Shown here: piece after piece, positions 21,735 through 33,680 of the stretch | Numbering within the stretch: the first letter of the stretch is position 1 | Layout of the letters: each line of letters begins with the position of its first letter | Assembly: GCA_022606135.1 (NCBI GenBank) | Contig: JABYQN010000002.1 | Span: 2,790,001 to 2,854,000, forward strand | Source of the DNA: Fomes fomentarius | Lineage: Eukaryota > Basidiomycota > Agaricomycetes > Polyporales > Polyporaceae | DNA: 64,000 nt | Direction: 5' to 3' | Notes under the pieces: model-generated | What the model was told of the DNA's origin: nothing | The model's database searches: none | What the model saw: the letters and a program-made list of their open reading frames with translations, nothing else | Made by a program: the position numbers and the translations under genes

Positions 21735-22512
21735 ATGGTTGTGAGTGCGATCATACCGCTCGGATGCAGACGGGCTTGTTGACTACATGGAAAGCGCTTA
21801 CTTCTCTCTATCAAAGCCGATCTCGAGAACGTCACGGACCTCCAGCCTGCGTCAGACGAGTTCGAATACTTTTTGAAGGTCAGATGAGCACAGTAGAGCT
21901 CTTCATCTGGATGCATACCTCATGATATCACTAATAGGTCAAGTGCACGAGCTGCAATGAGGAGCACCCAAAGCTTGTCACCCTGAACCGACTAGTGAGT
22001 CGCATCGCCACTTTGCTCTGATAATGGCCTCGACCGTTTCTATGCAGGAAGAACGCGAAGTGACTACTGGCAAAGGCAGCTCAGCGCATTTTGTTTGGCG
22101 ATGTGGTCTCTGCAAGCGGGAGTCCTCGGCCAAGTTCGAGCGTGGCGAGAAGCCAAACCCATACACGGCTGATGCGAACGGGCAGTTTGCGCCATTCCTC
22201 ACCATCGACTGCCGTGGCCTCGAGTTCGTTGGGTTCGATCCGAAGGTCGGTCCCCGTGTAGAAGGGGTCCGCCTTCGCGGATAACTAACAGAACCTTTCA
22301 TCGCACTCAGGGTATATGGAAGTGTGTTGGCGTGGAATCCGGTATTGCTTTCTCCGAGGTCGACTTGGAGGAGAACGAATGGGTCGATTACGACGAAAAG
22401 GTGTTGCTTGCTGTCCCAACTACGCATACAATGCACTCATGAGAACCATTTCGTTTAGGCTGCACTGCCTGTTGGAGTCTCCAATGTCGAGAGCAAGTGG
22501 ACAAGAGCCTAG
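21735..22512 (+). CDS. CXXC-motif zinc-binding protein, DUF866 (CZIB-like)
   Basis: Small conserved eukaryotic protein of 162 residues with four zinc-binding cysteines; its biochemical role is not established. Exons are 21735-21740, 21795-21878, 21938-21994, 22048-22245, 22311-22400 and 22459-22512. The first exon holds only ATG GTT; splicing joins it to RLLLSIKADLENVTDLQP, the normal N-terminus of the family. The zinc pairs are VKCTSCNEEH and WRCGLCKRES. Other signatures are LTIDCRGLEFVGFDPKG, GVESGIAFSEVDLEE and EWVDYDEK. The six exons sum to a multiple of three with consistent phases, so the two-codon exon is well supported although unusual. Confidence 0.92.
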
Positions 22513-22727
22513 CGCTCGGCGATATCTGTTGGTGGTGTTTACTAGGACGAAGAAGATACCCCGGAAGTGTATACTAACCTACTTCTTCGACTGCCAAGCA
22601 TATATCCAACATTGCCAACTAACTATAAGCCAATTCCTAGTACTGTAGCTGGGCATAGGTGTTTCCAAGGTGTATGTCTCTGAGAGCCAATACATAAACG
22701 ACACTGCAAGGACCTCGCATCCCAGCT

Positions 22728-24929
22728 TCAGCCTGCGTCGTGCGCTCCATTCTCTCCTTTACTGCTCTGCTCTTGCGCTGGTCGCTGTCTAGTAGCAGCA
22801 TGAGGTATCTGATTATCCCCCGATATCTCTTTGTTCCTGCTCTCATCTTCGGGCCGTGACATCTGCGATCGCTTCCTGCCCTCTAGAATCTCGCGCTTCC
22901 AGTAGCCGTGATCCCGATGTGGCATCGCTCCCCTAATATGCTTTCCTACGGTGTGAGCGTCCTCTTTCGCATCGTTGAGAAGCGCGGCCTGTCTCTTCTT
23001 GAACTTGTTGAGGTGTTCAATGCTAATGATGATCAGCTTCGGTGGCTGGCGGCATGCTATCTCCGTAACATACCCCCATAGTGCAAGCTCGGCTTTGCTG
23101 ATCTCAATTTTGCTCATGTCTACTCTACGCCCTTCTAGCGCGTCCAAGAATCTCCTGAAATGCTGTGTCATAATGCGTAAGTGATAATGCACCGGTCAGA
23201 AGACGAGGTTTGTGCTCACCACAATCGAAGTACTAGAGTTCAATATTGCGCGCATCAGGTCGATTGTCGACGTAGATGCATCAACATATCAACATACCGG
23301 TAGTGTCCGGAGAGCGGCGAAAGGGTGTGAATGAGACCATCTTTCACTGATATCAGTCCCGCAGAAGTCACCAGGCCTCCCGCTAAAAATGATGAGTGCT
23401 GAAATGTCCCCGGGACTGCAGCGTATTGATCAGTCAATCATAGGTGTTACAACAAATCGACAGTATCACACACCTTTAATACCGATAAAGATGTTGACTA
23501 GAAGAACCGCAGTGAGACATCCGGAGCTAGGATGTGACATATATCATGATGCAATCTGGTACGTACAGTTCTTGTCCTAGAAGGAAGTCATTAGTCATTA
23601 TACTAGAGCATGGTTCTTCAAGTGGGTACTGACCGAGACGTAGATCCAAGTGTTACGCTTGAGAGTCTTCCTAAGCAGCTTGTCCAGCAAGCCACGCGGT
23701 GTGAAGTTTTTCAACAAAGCCCTTTTCACCGGGTTCTTGGATGTTCTTTCAATGCCGACGTAGTGCACCATTGCATTGTCGTCTTCAATGTCGAGCGACA
23801 CACTTGAGTTCGATGCGGAACTTGATGTCTGTGCGACGAAGCTGCCTCTCGGCATGGAACTCGTCCCCGGAGCAGTGGGATCATCGAAAGGAATGATACC
23901 CTTCCCTTCCCCTGCATCTTTCCAATGTCCAGCAGTCGTATCGACAAGCTCGCCGTTTCGTGCCCAGCGTAGCTTGCCAGTGTTGTCTATTGTGGCAAGG
24001 TAATTGAGGCCTGTCTGATCTTGGTGAGCGCCGGTAGGTTCGGCACTTTTGCATGACTCACGTTGTTCAGAGGAGAGATATGTTATCCGCTAGCGCAGAG
24101 ACGAAGGTGAACTAAGCCTGCGCGGTTCGCGAGAGAAGCAAGTAGCATACCTCGCGCTCGAGTTGTTCCCGCGGGCATTCCTTGAGCGATAGGTCCTTGC
24201 CCCACCATGATCGAGCCTCAAAGAGATACTCTCAGTAGAAAGTCAGAGAAAGGCTGGTGCGCACACGTTACCACTTGAAGAAATTCTCGGCCGTATCTTC
24301 ATCTTGCCTCCACCGTTCGTGGTAGTACTGCCAATGAAGGTTGGGTCGGTGACAACCCCGAACGTCATTATCTCAGGAATTCTACCTTCACTGCCAGACG
24401 TCAGCAAGCGAGATAACGATATCATGAATCTGCACGGAATGCTCACAGTTCGAGCCGTAGCGGTGCTTCCTAGGTTGGTTAAATGTTAGCGTTCGCAATC
24501 TTTGAGTGGCCCTACCATGCTTCACCCATCTATAAGTTCCAGCCAATGCTGGGTCTCCAGATGCTTTAGGGTCGCCTCGCCCCGGTCTGACTTAACCTGG
24601 GAGAGGGAATCGTTTCCGTCCTGCAGTCTACCCAAAAGGAACACGCTCCTTCGCCACCGATCACGGCTGGAGTTCCTGCCCTGCTCCGCGGCATCTCTTT
24701 CGACCTGCTCGTGCGTGGTGGTGGGTAGGTAAAAAGGCGATCGAAATGGTGGCACACACACCTTCATCTGCGCGTGTGTGGCGAGGTCTGTCCAGAGAAA
24801 GTCAGGCGCGAGGTAGTATGTGCCACGTAGCCTCTTGCGATAGGCTTTCTGTATACACGTCGCCGCTGCGTGTTGTCGTCTGAGCTCCTCTTCGCTGGGT
24901 TTGCGGAGGGTGTGTTCGAGTGCGTGCAT
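22728..24929 (-). CDS. IQ calmodulin-binding motif protein, fungal family
   Basis: Fungal protein with an N-terminal IQ motif ([16 protein letters not shown]), which suggests calmodulin binding. The start is [20 protein letters not shown]. Conserved family blocks follow across several short introns: [73 protein letters not shown], then [21 protein letters not shown] sequence and [20 protein letters not shown]. The C-terminal part reads [40 protein letters not shown] and ends in a basic, disordered tail. These blocks are known from fungal proteins annotated only as IQ-domain proteins; the molecular role is unknown. About ten exons are implied, not all junctions fixed. It converges on the DUF866 gene with about 215 bases between stops. 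Confidence 0.8.
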
Positions 24930-25330
24930 GTCGATCTGCAGCGGCTGGCAGTCCGCCAGTTCGCCGCCAGATTACCAACACACTCCCCCTGACGTCATAG
25001 CCCAGGCGCAGTCTAGCTCAATATCCCGATCCGGAAAGGGCATTCTGGTCGTACTCTGTACATGCAGTTTTGCGGGTCATATAACGTAGTGTCCATGCAT
25101 TCCAGCCACGTTCCTGATACGATTAAAGTGTTACACGATTTATGTTGCTGGAATATACGTGATTGCTTGAGACATGTGATGGTACTATAAAGCATGACAG
25201 TGAGACTAACACTGGGACCACGGCGAGGAGATGTGGATGAAGCTCAGATAAGGATGAGATGCAATGTTGGTGAGATGAGATGCGATATGCCAATTGGCAG
25301 ACAGATCAACCCCGAACGAACACGGTCCGA
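24930..25330. other. Intergenic, no gene seen
   Basis: About 400 bases between the IQ-protein start and the MAPKKK stop. It should hold the IQ-gene promoter. No other signal was recognised. Confidence 0.5.
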
Positions 25331-28300
25331 TTACTTGAACCCGTTGAAGACCCAGCCCGGCTGGAGTTCAAGGTACGGGTGCTTGCGCAGTTCAGCAGCC
25401 GTCGGACGTTCGTCAGGATCACTAGTATGATGTGAGCACACCTATAACCCTGACATCACACGAAGGGACTTACGCAGCAAAGCACTTCAGTCTGAAGTCA
25501 TCCGCCAATGCGGACAACTGGATACCCTCGGGAACTGGAGGAGGTTGTTTGGTCGAGTACAACTAGAGATCGGGGGTAATCATCAGCTGCAACGTATAGT
25601 GCATAGACACAAAGACACTCACATGTATCAAAACAGCCATAGCTTCCTGTCCTGACCATGGCCGCTGACCCGTCCACATCTCGAACACGACACAGCCGAC
25701 ACTCCAGATATCGATCTTGGAGTTGTAGCCCTTGCCCTTCGAGTTGATGACCTCGGGAGCCATCCAGAACACGGTGCCTTGCATTGACGTGTACGCGGCA
25801 GCCATGTTGATGTCGTCTGTTCGCTTCGAGATACCGAAGTCGGCCATCTTGCAGACGCCAGACGTCTCGACGAGGATGTTGTCCGCTTTCAGATCCTACA
25901 CCCACGGTTCAGCAAAGCAAGGGACATGAGCATGACTCGATAGCGACATACTCGGTGCAAGATACCACGCGAGTGCAAGTACTCCAGCCCATCCAGGATC
26001 TGACCCGTGAACGACTTTGTGACTTCTTCGTCGAAGCGTCCGTGTTTGCGAAGACAGCTCGCAATCGAACCACCAGGAACGTATTCCAAGAATCTGTGGA
26101 CAATGTATTAGCCAGACCGTGAAGCGAGCGGTCCTTCAACTCACATGCTCAAGAATGTCGGCGTCTCCTCGAAACCAAGATACTGCACGATGTGCGGGTG
26201 GTCGAGATCTTTCAAGGTCTCACTCTCCAGCTTGAGCGCCTCCACTACACTGACTTGACGCGTATCGTCCTTGTCGCTCGCCGTCCGGGGCATCTCAACT
26301 TGTTTAACAGCGATCATCTCCCCCGTGGTCGCGTTCAAGGCCAGATAGACCCGGCCATACGTGCCCTTCCCGATAAGCTCACCACGCACCCACCGGAAGA
26401 TAGCTAGCATAACAAGTCAGCTCCGATGGACGCAAAAACTTTTGCGTTCTTGAACTTACGTTTAACGCCTCCTCCAGGAGAGGAGTCAGACGTGGACGAG
26501 GACGTGCCTCTGCCCAGGTCGGTCGTGACCTCCTCCAGCTTGCTGCCCCATAGCTTCGTGTGCCGCTTACTCGAATCGTCACCGCGCGACGTCCGGTCCA
26601 TCTGCCGCTTGTGCTCCGCCGCTACCACACGAATCGATTTCTTGTGTTTGAACCGTGGGTTGACCGGGGCAGCAGCAGGAGCCTCAGTGGTGATAGGCGA
26701 CGTGCCACCTGAAGGCGCCTCGATGACCGGCTTGTCAAGATCGTGCTCAGGGAAGTACTCCTCCAGCTTCTCGTACATCACCTCGGGTGGCGGACGCGGT
26801 GCCCAGGTCATATCGAAGTTGTTGTCGAACTTACTAATCCTGTCCTTGTGTTTCTTCGTCGCCGAAGTAATAGCACCCGTTCGTCGAGGCGTACGCGGAG
26901 GTATTGGTTGTGGGATGTAGTCCGGCAAGGGCGGCTGGGAAGAGGGGAAAACAAGAGGTGCCAACGGTGGACGGGTGTTCTTCTGCTTGTGAGAGGGAGC
27001 GGGCTGTTGCGATTCCGGCGTCTTCGACGGGGGTTTCGCCCATATAGTACCGCCTTCTTCATCACTCTCAGAGGAAGAATCGTCGTGTTGTTGGCTGCCG
27101 TTGACGGTATTAACGATGGTGGACAATACGGAGGCTGGCATCTCGGTCGTTGGTGGCGGGGTCGGTAGCTGCTGAGTAGGAGCAACTTGTGCCTTCGGGC
27201 GAGACCTAGCGTTGCCCTCTGCAGCGTTCTCGTCGATAAATCCTTCAACCCAGGTACGGTCGTCCGGCCGAATTGTGTTGCTGCCATCTTCGTCGATAGC
27301 ACCGCGTCTGGTGAAAGCAGCACCAGGAGGGTCGTTGGGAACAGAGCCGGGCCTGAATCCATTCGTACCCGTGACCGGAGTTGCTGTAGATATCGACGTA
27401 CCAACAGGGCTGCGAGGGGGCGTGCGCGGCCCGCGAACGGGATAATCGCCGATCGCGCTGGAACTGTCTGAGTGTTGATCGGGGTAAGAAGCTGTGGGCG
27501 GGAAGCGTGTGGCATCATCACGATGAGTATAGGAGGTAGTAGTTGTGCCATAACTCTGGGTCGAAGAATACGGTGGTCTGTGGGGTTCGTAGAATGTTTC
27601 CGAGTTTTGAGGCGAATGCATGGGGCGTGGTTGGGTGAACGGCGCAGAGCTGGACTCGCCGAGAGCGGAGTGTGGCCGTGGGTACGGATCTTGAGCAGGA
27701 GATCCCAGATAACCGTTCGTAGCAGAAGGACTCCCGTACGAGGTTGCGATCTGACGAGTGTAACCTGATGGTGATAGTGCCGACCGAACTACGTCAGGTG
27801 ACTGTCCGATCTCAGAGTGCACAGACATGATCTCTCCAATGGAGGACGCGCTAGGAAGAGGAGGTCCGCCTGCTGAGTTGCCACCAGTTGAAGGGCGAGT
27901 GATCATCGGCAAAGGGGGTGGTGGGGGCGGCGCTCTTGAGTTACGGCCAGGCTGGAGGCTCTGAGGATGCTTGTACGCACCCCTCATGTCGGTCATGCTC
28001 TTCGCACCGTGACGCATGAGGCTCGGAGACGGAGCTGAAGAAGCAGATTTAGTCTCCAGCTTCGCAGTGGGACCCATCGAGTGTTTCCAGTTGACGGGCC
28101 AGTGACCAGGTACCATGAGGTTCTTCTTCCGTCGAGATGTTTCCCCTGAACCACTACCGGAGCCAGTGCGGAAAGTGAGCGGATTAATGCTCGAGGGTGA
28201 AGTGATAGGGAAACGAGCAGTAGACCGCCCTTCTTGAGGAGTCGTCGGACGATCCTTCTTGTAACCACTGGATGGTACGTCTGGAGGCACGATGGTCCAC

Positions 28301-30020
28301 ACATCGCTCCTTGATCTTGTGTCAAGCGGCTCTTGATCAAGACCTCTGGGATATCTACCGTCCTTGCGACCCTCGCGTTCTCGCCGTTTCCGCTGACTCT
28401 CTTTGTCCCTCTCTTCTCGCTCCTTGACATCACGCCACTGACGATCGGGATAGCTCGATGGGAGGCCATCATTGGTATAGCTCCTCTCACGTTCGGTCGG
28501 CGTTTCGGAGATGGCGAGCTGTGTCTCGGGGGTAGGGAAGGAAGCGGAGGCATCCCATCGAATCTTGATGTTTGCGGTGAGGTCCCAGGCATAGGGCTTG
28601 CGCCAATATCATGATACGGGGAGGGGCGATAGGTGCGGGACTCTGGGCTATGCACGGCAGCACGCTCCGGAGAAAGCATATGTCCTGGGGACCGAGACCT
28701 GTGATATCCGGCGGGAGACGATGGTCGTTGGGTTGGAGTAGGCAAAGCACGAGCGTGAATGGCTGTGCGACTATAGTCCCTCACATCTCGCGGACCAGGG
28801 TCAATGTCGCCATGATCCAAGTCGTCCGATACAGACGCCTCATATCCGACTTCAGCATGATGCGGTTCACTGGCGGAAGACTGGCTGCCCTGGCGTATCC
28901 TTCCTTTCCGGTTAGGACGGAGAGGCTCGCATAGGATACCTTGCGGAAGAACGGGTGGAGGTATGGTATTCACGGTGGAAGTCGGGGCAGGATCATAGAG
29001 AGGCTCATGCACATACGCAGACGAGTGAGAGACCAGCAACTTCAGGGTGCCACTGCTATCACCACGGTCTTTGTAGAGAGCAAATAACTCCTCATCGGTC
29101 AACGCGTCGCCGATCGCGAATTGGTTGATCTCTGTCCGGTAAATGGAGAATTTAGACTGGTCCTCATCCGATATCTGCAACTATGGGACGGAATGTCCGT
29201 TACTGAAGCTATCATATCGTTCACACAAAGTACACACGTACCTTGGTGAAGATTCGCTCGCGTATGAAAGCGGGAGTCAGAGCGCCGGTGATATCAACAA
29301 TATGGAAGTTCTCGGCATCCGTCGTGACGAGCACAATGACCTTCTCCATCGGATTCGAGCGATAGACATGGGGCGGCGTTGGCAGGTACGGATCGGACGT
29401 AGAAACAGTCGGGGACTGCGCTGCCAGTCAGTGGAAGTGGTGGAAGGCATGAGGGAAGGACGCACCGTGGCCGGACGAGAGCCGCTCGATGAACATCTCC
29501 GCTCATGGGATTGTGCCGGGGCTTGTGATCGCACAAATTGGCGTAACCGCGAAGTTTGAGCAGTATTCTCGTGACGATCCTTAGCCACCATAGGAGTAAA
29601 CATCTCCTGTCGGAAAGTGCCAGTGCCCTCTTCGTTGACCTGAATAGTGGACAAACCAGGCGTGCTGGGCGGAGGAGTGGATTCGACCGCAGGCGAGCTG
29701 GCACTTGAAGGTGAAGATGGATTGGAATGAACTGAGCGAGGAGACCGGTAGAGGCTGTTGGTTAGCAAGGGTGTTGGCATGATATTACTGTTTGGACCGC
29801 TTTCGTTCCTCGCATGGGGGAAATGCTCAGTGGACGGTGTTGGACGAGATGGTACAGGAAGAGGTCGAGGAGGGTGGTTCTGGTAAATAGTTCTCGGCTC
29901 TGGGGTTGGGTGCCCAACATCCTCGTCGCTACTCGACCGGTTGCTGACGACCAAGACGCGGCGCGGTTGTGGTCGGCGACCAACCTTCTTGGTGTTTACA
30001 GATCTCGCGTCGTCAGACAT
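25331..30020 (-). CDS. BCK1: MAP kinase kinase kinase of the cell-wall-integrity type (BCK1/Mkh1-like)
   Basis: Large Ser/Thr kinase expected to activate a MAPKK in the cell-wall-integrity cascade. The start is MSDDARSVNTKKVGRRP. A long disordered Pro/Ser-rich half follows, interrupted by a Ras-association-like domain beginning MEKVIVLVTTDAENFHIVDI and LTPAFIRERIFTKLQISDED. The C-terminal kinase domain shows the Gly loop ELIGKGTYGRVYLALN, Lys in MIAVKQVEMP, the catalytic loop LHRDLKADNIL, DFGISKR, and MAPEVINSKGKGYNSKIDIW. It ends GWVFNGFK at 25331. The GMIAVKQVE and VYLALNATTGE wording and the domain order match Bck1/Mkh1 more closely than Ste11 or Ssk2. There are roughly nine exons; an intron lies between HR and D of the HRD motif. 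Confidence 0.92.
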
Positions 30021-30902
30021 GGGGGCGGCGAATGGGGTAGATAAAAAATGCGGGACAGCCAGGAGGGAAGGAGAGTCAAAGGGAGAGCGCGATCTGAGAC
30101 GATGGTTGGGGATGTGGAGGCAGGCAAAGGGCAAGAGAGAGGGAGACTGAACCCGCCAAGGGAAGCCTGCTCCGAGGGACTTGTGGCTGTGAACGCAGAC
30201 ACGGAGGAGGAGAGGGCGGGGACAAGAGCGTCGTCGTGCTATTAAACGACGAGAACGAGAATGAGAACGACAGGCGAACGCTGCCCAAGGCACACGGGGG
30301 ACGGCCGGATGACTAAGCATCGGCATACCGACCAGCCGCCATCTCACTTGCATCTTCCGGCCGCTGGTCGTCCGTCCATGCCATATCTAGCAAATGCCCG
30401 TAATGCTTTCCTCCGTCTGGACCAAGCGCGCCATAGCTGCCTTCTAGCATTCCACTCGATTGCACACATGAACTCCTCATGGCCACCCTCTCCCTCACCC
30501 ACCGCCCTTCTCCGGCTCATCGGGCCCCAACCGTAACCTTTCTCTCCTGCTGTGTGCGGCCACCCGCCCGCGCTCCGCCAAAGGCTACTTCCACAAGCCT
30601 TCCGGAGCATGAGAATTTCAGAAGCTTCATTGCCGCAAACCACCATATCTCCAGATCATCAACGTGTCAAGCCCCCTTCGCGATCATCTGATTGTCGTCC
30701 TTGTATTGGCCCATTCAAAACCACTCAATGTCCCAATGGAGCATCCCTTCCTCCACGCCCCGCGTCTCTTCGTACGGAAGCGAGAACCACGAAACAGCCA
30801 TGTTACAGAGTCCGTAAGGTTACATGAATTAAAAAAGCGCACGTACAACCCGCAACAAACTTTCAAGACATCACTCGGGGTCGATGCGCCTCCCTGCGCC
30901 GC
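30021..30902. other. MAPKKK upstream region, no gene seen
   Basis: About 880 bases. The first 230 are strongly CT-rich on the minus strand (GA-rich on plus, about 30060-30270), as in fungal 5' leaders and promoters. The rest contains only unsupported short frames. Confidence 0.5.
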
Positions 30903-32071
30903 CTATCTGCTCACGCGCTCTCCGAATGTTCCGTCATCGAGGTCGAGCTGTGGGTAAAGAATCAGCCGCAGTAGAGATGCGATGGTCACTCCGTTAACAC
31001 ACCTTCGGTAATTCTGCACGCTCTTCTAGCATGGTCTCGCCCCAACACAATAACCGTAACAAACCAACTAGCTTCGCCTCCTTGCCTTGGCTTAGGCTCT
31101 CCAGAATCGCCGCGTTCACTTCCGCAGCAGTCTTCATCCGTTGAGTGGGTGACAAAAGCTCTTTGACCGAGGCCGGCATCAACGGCGACCGCTCGAATGC
31201 CAACAGCGCCATCGTGCGCTCAAGCTCGACGAGAAACTCAGGGCTCTCTTCACCACGAGGAGCAAGCTCTTCCTGTGCGAACTGAAGGGCTTCTGCGATT
31301 TTGCCATCTTGAATATATTCTATAAGCTTTTGCTGCTGAAGCCGAAAGTACAAAGACGGATTCGTGTCGAGTATCTACAGAGAATCAATTTAGTATTGTG
31401 ACAACAACGGAACACTATTGAGTGAATCATATTGAAGACTGAAGTTTTGGTGTTTTAGTCTCACCATCGACCTACGGAGGTCTCGGCGTGGTGCATGTAG
31501 GTTTTAATCCTGTCGGGCCGTAACAGCCAATCACGGAGACAGGAACGAATACTCACATCGGGATTCAGGTCGTTGACCCGCGCAATTGCATCACCGACAT
31601 CACCGCGCTGTAGCGCCTCCCTTATGTTCATCCTATTCTCGATGGAATCAAAGTCCACCGGGGCCTCCAGACCTGCCTCCTTGCTGAACTCTTCGGCCGC
31701 GGTCCTGTATCCCTCGATGACCAGGTAATCCATGACGAGGCGATTCAAGTCACTGGCAAAGCAGTAGTCAGGTCAGCACACAGTCCACAAAGCCCAGGTG
31801 GGTGGCGACGATGACGACACAACGTATCAGATAATACATGCAATTGTAATTTGACTCTTCAATAATGTGATTCAGAGAGATTCCCAATGAAGTTATTCAT
31901 CCTAGGAGTGTCGTATCGCGCGAGCAGAGGAAGTTAACTCACTCTTTGGATACCTGCACATCGTGCAGACGACGTTCCCATTCTTCCTGATAGATCTTCG
32001 CCTTCGGTTGTGCTGGCTGAATAACCTATTAGTGATATCGTCGTATGGATAGGAATGAGGGCAACGGACCA
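30903..32071 (-). CDS. GID8: GID/CTLH E3 ligase subunit Gid8
   Basis: Scaffold subunit of the GID (CTLH) ubiquitin ligase, which targets gluconeogenic enzymes in yeast. Minus-strand exons are 32071-32069, 32016-31943, 31752-31557, 31374-31003 and 30947-30903, giving 229 residues, normal for Gid8. The first coding exon is the ATG alone, followed by a 52-base intron and PAQPKAKIYQEEWERRLHDV. Domains in order are LisH (LNRLVMDYLVIEGYRTAAEE), CTLH (NIREALQRGDVGDAIARVND, ILDTNPSLYFRLQQQKLIEY) and CRA (ALQFAQEELAPRGEESPEFL, LERTMALLAFE). The C-terminus is LDLDDGTFGERVSR. The single-codon first exon is inferred because the upstream exon frame otherwise lacks a start that joins in phase. Confidence 0.9.
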
Positions 32072-32451
32072 TGAGGAACACAATAAACACCAGAGACGAA
32101 AGTTTTATGAGAACAAATCACTTCAGGGCAAGCTCGGGGTCAGGCGCGCATATTTTACGAGCGCTTAGTATACCGAAGCTTGTGATTCTGAGAAGTGGAA
32201 GAGGGCACAAGCCTTCAAGTTCGTGACACATATATTGGACAGATTAGCAAAATTAGCTCCGTATCCCAGAAAGTACGAAGATGGGAGGCTTATTGTACAC
32301 CAGCAAAACCTGATGATGAATAGTGGGCGGGGGAGCAGACGAAGAATGCACTGGATCTAATCAGACACAGAAGGGTGAGATTGTAAGTGAAACATTGACA
32401 TATGTGTATCTCGATGTATCAGGACATATGTCTGAAGGAGCTACAAGTATA
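32072..32451. other. Intergenic, no gene seen
   Basis: About 380 bases between the GID8 start and the RRP15 stop, both on the minus strand. AT-rich relative to its surroundings; no coding signal. Confidence 0.5.
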
Positions 32452-33243
32452 TCATGCTTTCGACACGACGCCGCCTGAGCGAATGATGTCTAAGAAGTCG
32501 TCCTGTGCCAGGGTTGCTTGGAGGATGTCAGGATGGACTCTGCATGGGAAGACCGAGATACTCACTCTCTTTGCCTCGTCCGATGATATTATTATTCTGC
32601 TTTCCCTTCTTCTTCCTATCATGAACCGCTGGGGCTGGTAGAGTCGCCTTGCCTGTCCCTCGCTGGGACTTCAGGTCCTCCGTGGCAGCGGCTGATGCTG
32701 TCTGCGACTGTTGTATTGCATTGAAAAGCTTCACGACTATGATACCGTCAATGAACATTTATTACAGCGAGCAGGAATGAACACACCTCCTCGCTGAGCT
32801 ACCTTCCTGAGAGCACGTTCACTCTCCGCGCCCCACCCTCCGATTACATCTGTTACTCGACCGCGATCCTCCTTCTCCTTCTTCTCTATCTGTAGTACAT
32901 GCTTGCCTTTCGCCTCCAACTTCTCCTCCCTCCGCTTTCTCGCGAAGGACGGCTTGAGAGACAAGGGCGCGGCGGGGGCATCGGTAGTCAGAAGGGATTG
33001 TAGAGTTGTACCAAAATTGACAGCATCCGTAGCGCGACGTTTCCGCTTGGATGTCTTTTTCGACTTGGATAGTTTCGCCTCCGCGATCTCGTCCTCGGTG
33101 TCGGGCTCGCTGCCCTCGGGACTGGAGCCTGTGTCGGAACCTGCGTCTGAAGAGACTTGCCCTTGTGACCCACTCTCCATCTCCTCGTCGTGATCATCCG
33201 GATGCTCTTCTTGTGCAAGCTTCTGGCGTTTTGCTGGAGGCAT
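32452..33243 (-). CDS. RRP15: Ribosomal RNA-processing protein RRP15
   Basis: Nucleolar factor for large-subunit (27S) rRNA maturation. Minus-strand exons are 33243-32787, 32736-32566 and 32516-32452, giving 230 residues. The start MPPAKRQKLAQEEHPDDHDE leads into an acidic Ser-rich stretch, then a basic nuclear-localisation region (KSKKTSKRKRRATDAVNFGT). The Rrp15 core reads NFGTTLQSLLTTDAPAAPLS, ARKRREEKLEAKGKHVLQ, and VVKLFNAIQQSQT. It ends DFLDIIRSGGVVSKA. The second intron is 49 bases with an AAG acceptor and a CTGAC branch site; an upstream CAG acceptor would shift the frame and stop early. Confidence 0.88.
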
Positions 33244-33680
33244 GGTTGCGAAGAGCGATTACCGCCGTGGAATCATATAGAAGTAGGGTTTGAATAGGTG
33301 AATGGGAGAGACTGAGACTCGGAGCAAGACTGGAGCAAGAGTGAGAAATGCAAGCCGCGAAGCACGTGCAGCCAGAGTATATGGATTGTAGGAAGCGCCC
33401 ATAGAAGTCGCTCGTCGCAACTTCGAGGGTCAAGTCAAAGCTCTCCTGCCCATTGCCAACGCCGTACATGCTTCTTTAGTCTCGCCCCACTGCACCCTCT
33501 CGACGATTGGTTGCGCCTCCCCAGCGCTTCCCGTACTGTCCAGTCGACAAGGCCCCGTAGAAACTGCCGTTGTCAGCCGGCCTACGCACCCTCGCCCGGC
33601 CAGAAGTGAAGCCTCCTGATTGTGCGCGTTACGGCCTTCTCTCGTGAACGTACAAGACCTCCAAGAACGCATTATTACGG
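33244..33680. other. Divergent intergenic region RRP15 / ankyrin-DIL gene
   Basis: About 440 bases between two head-to-head starts, so it probably holds both promoters. No gene or RNA was recognised. Confidence 0.5.

Noticed and set aside
26808..27551. 247-codon minus-strand frame within the MAPKKK region.
   Set aside because: It is an alternative frame of the Pro/Ser-rich exon of the kinase gene, produced by low-complexity coding sequence.
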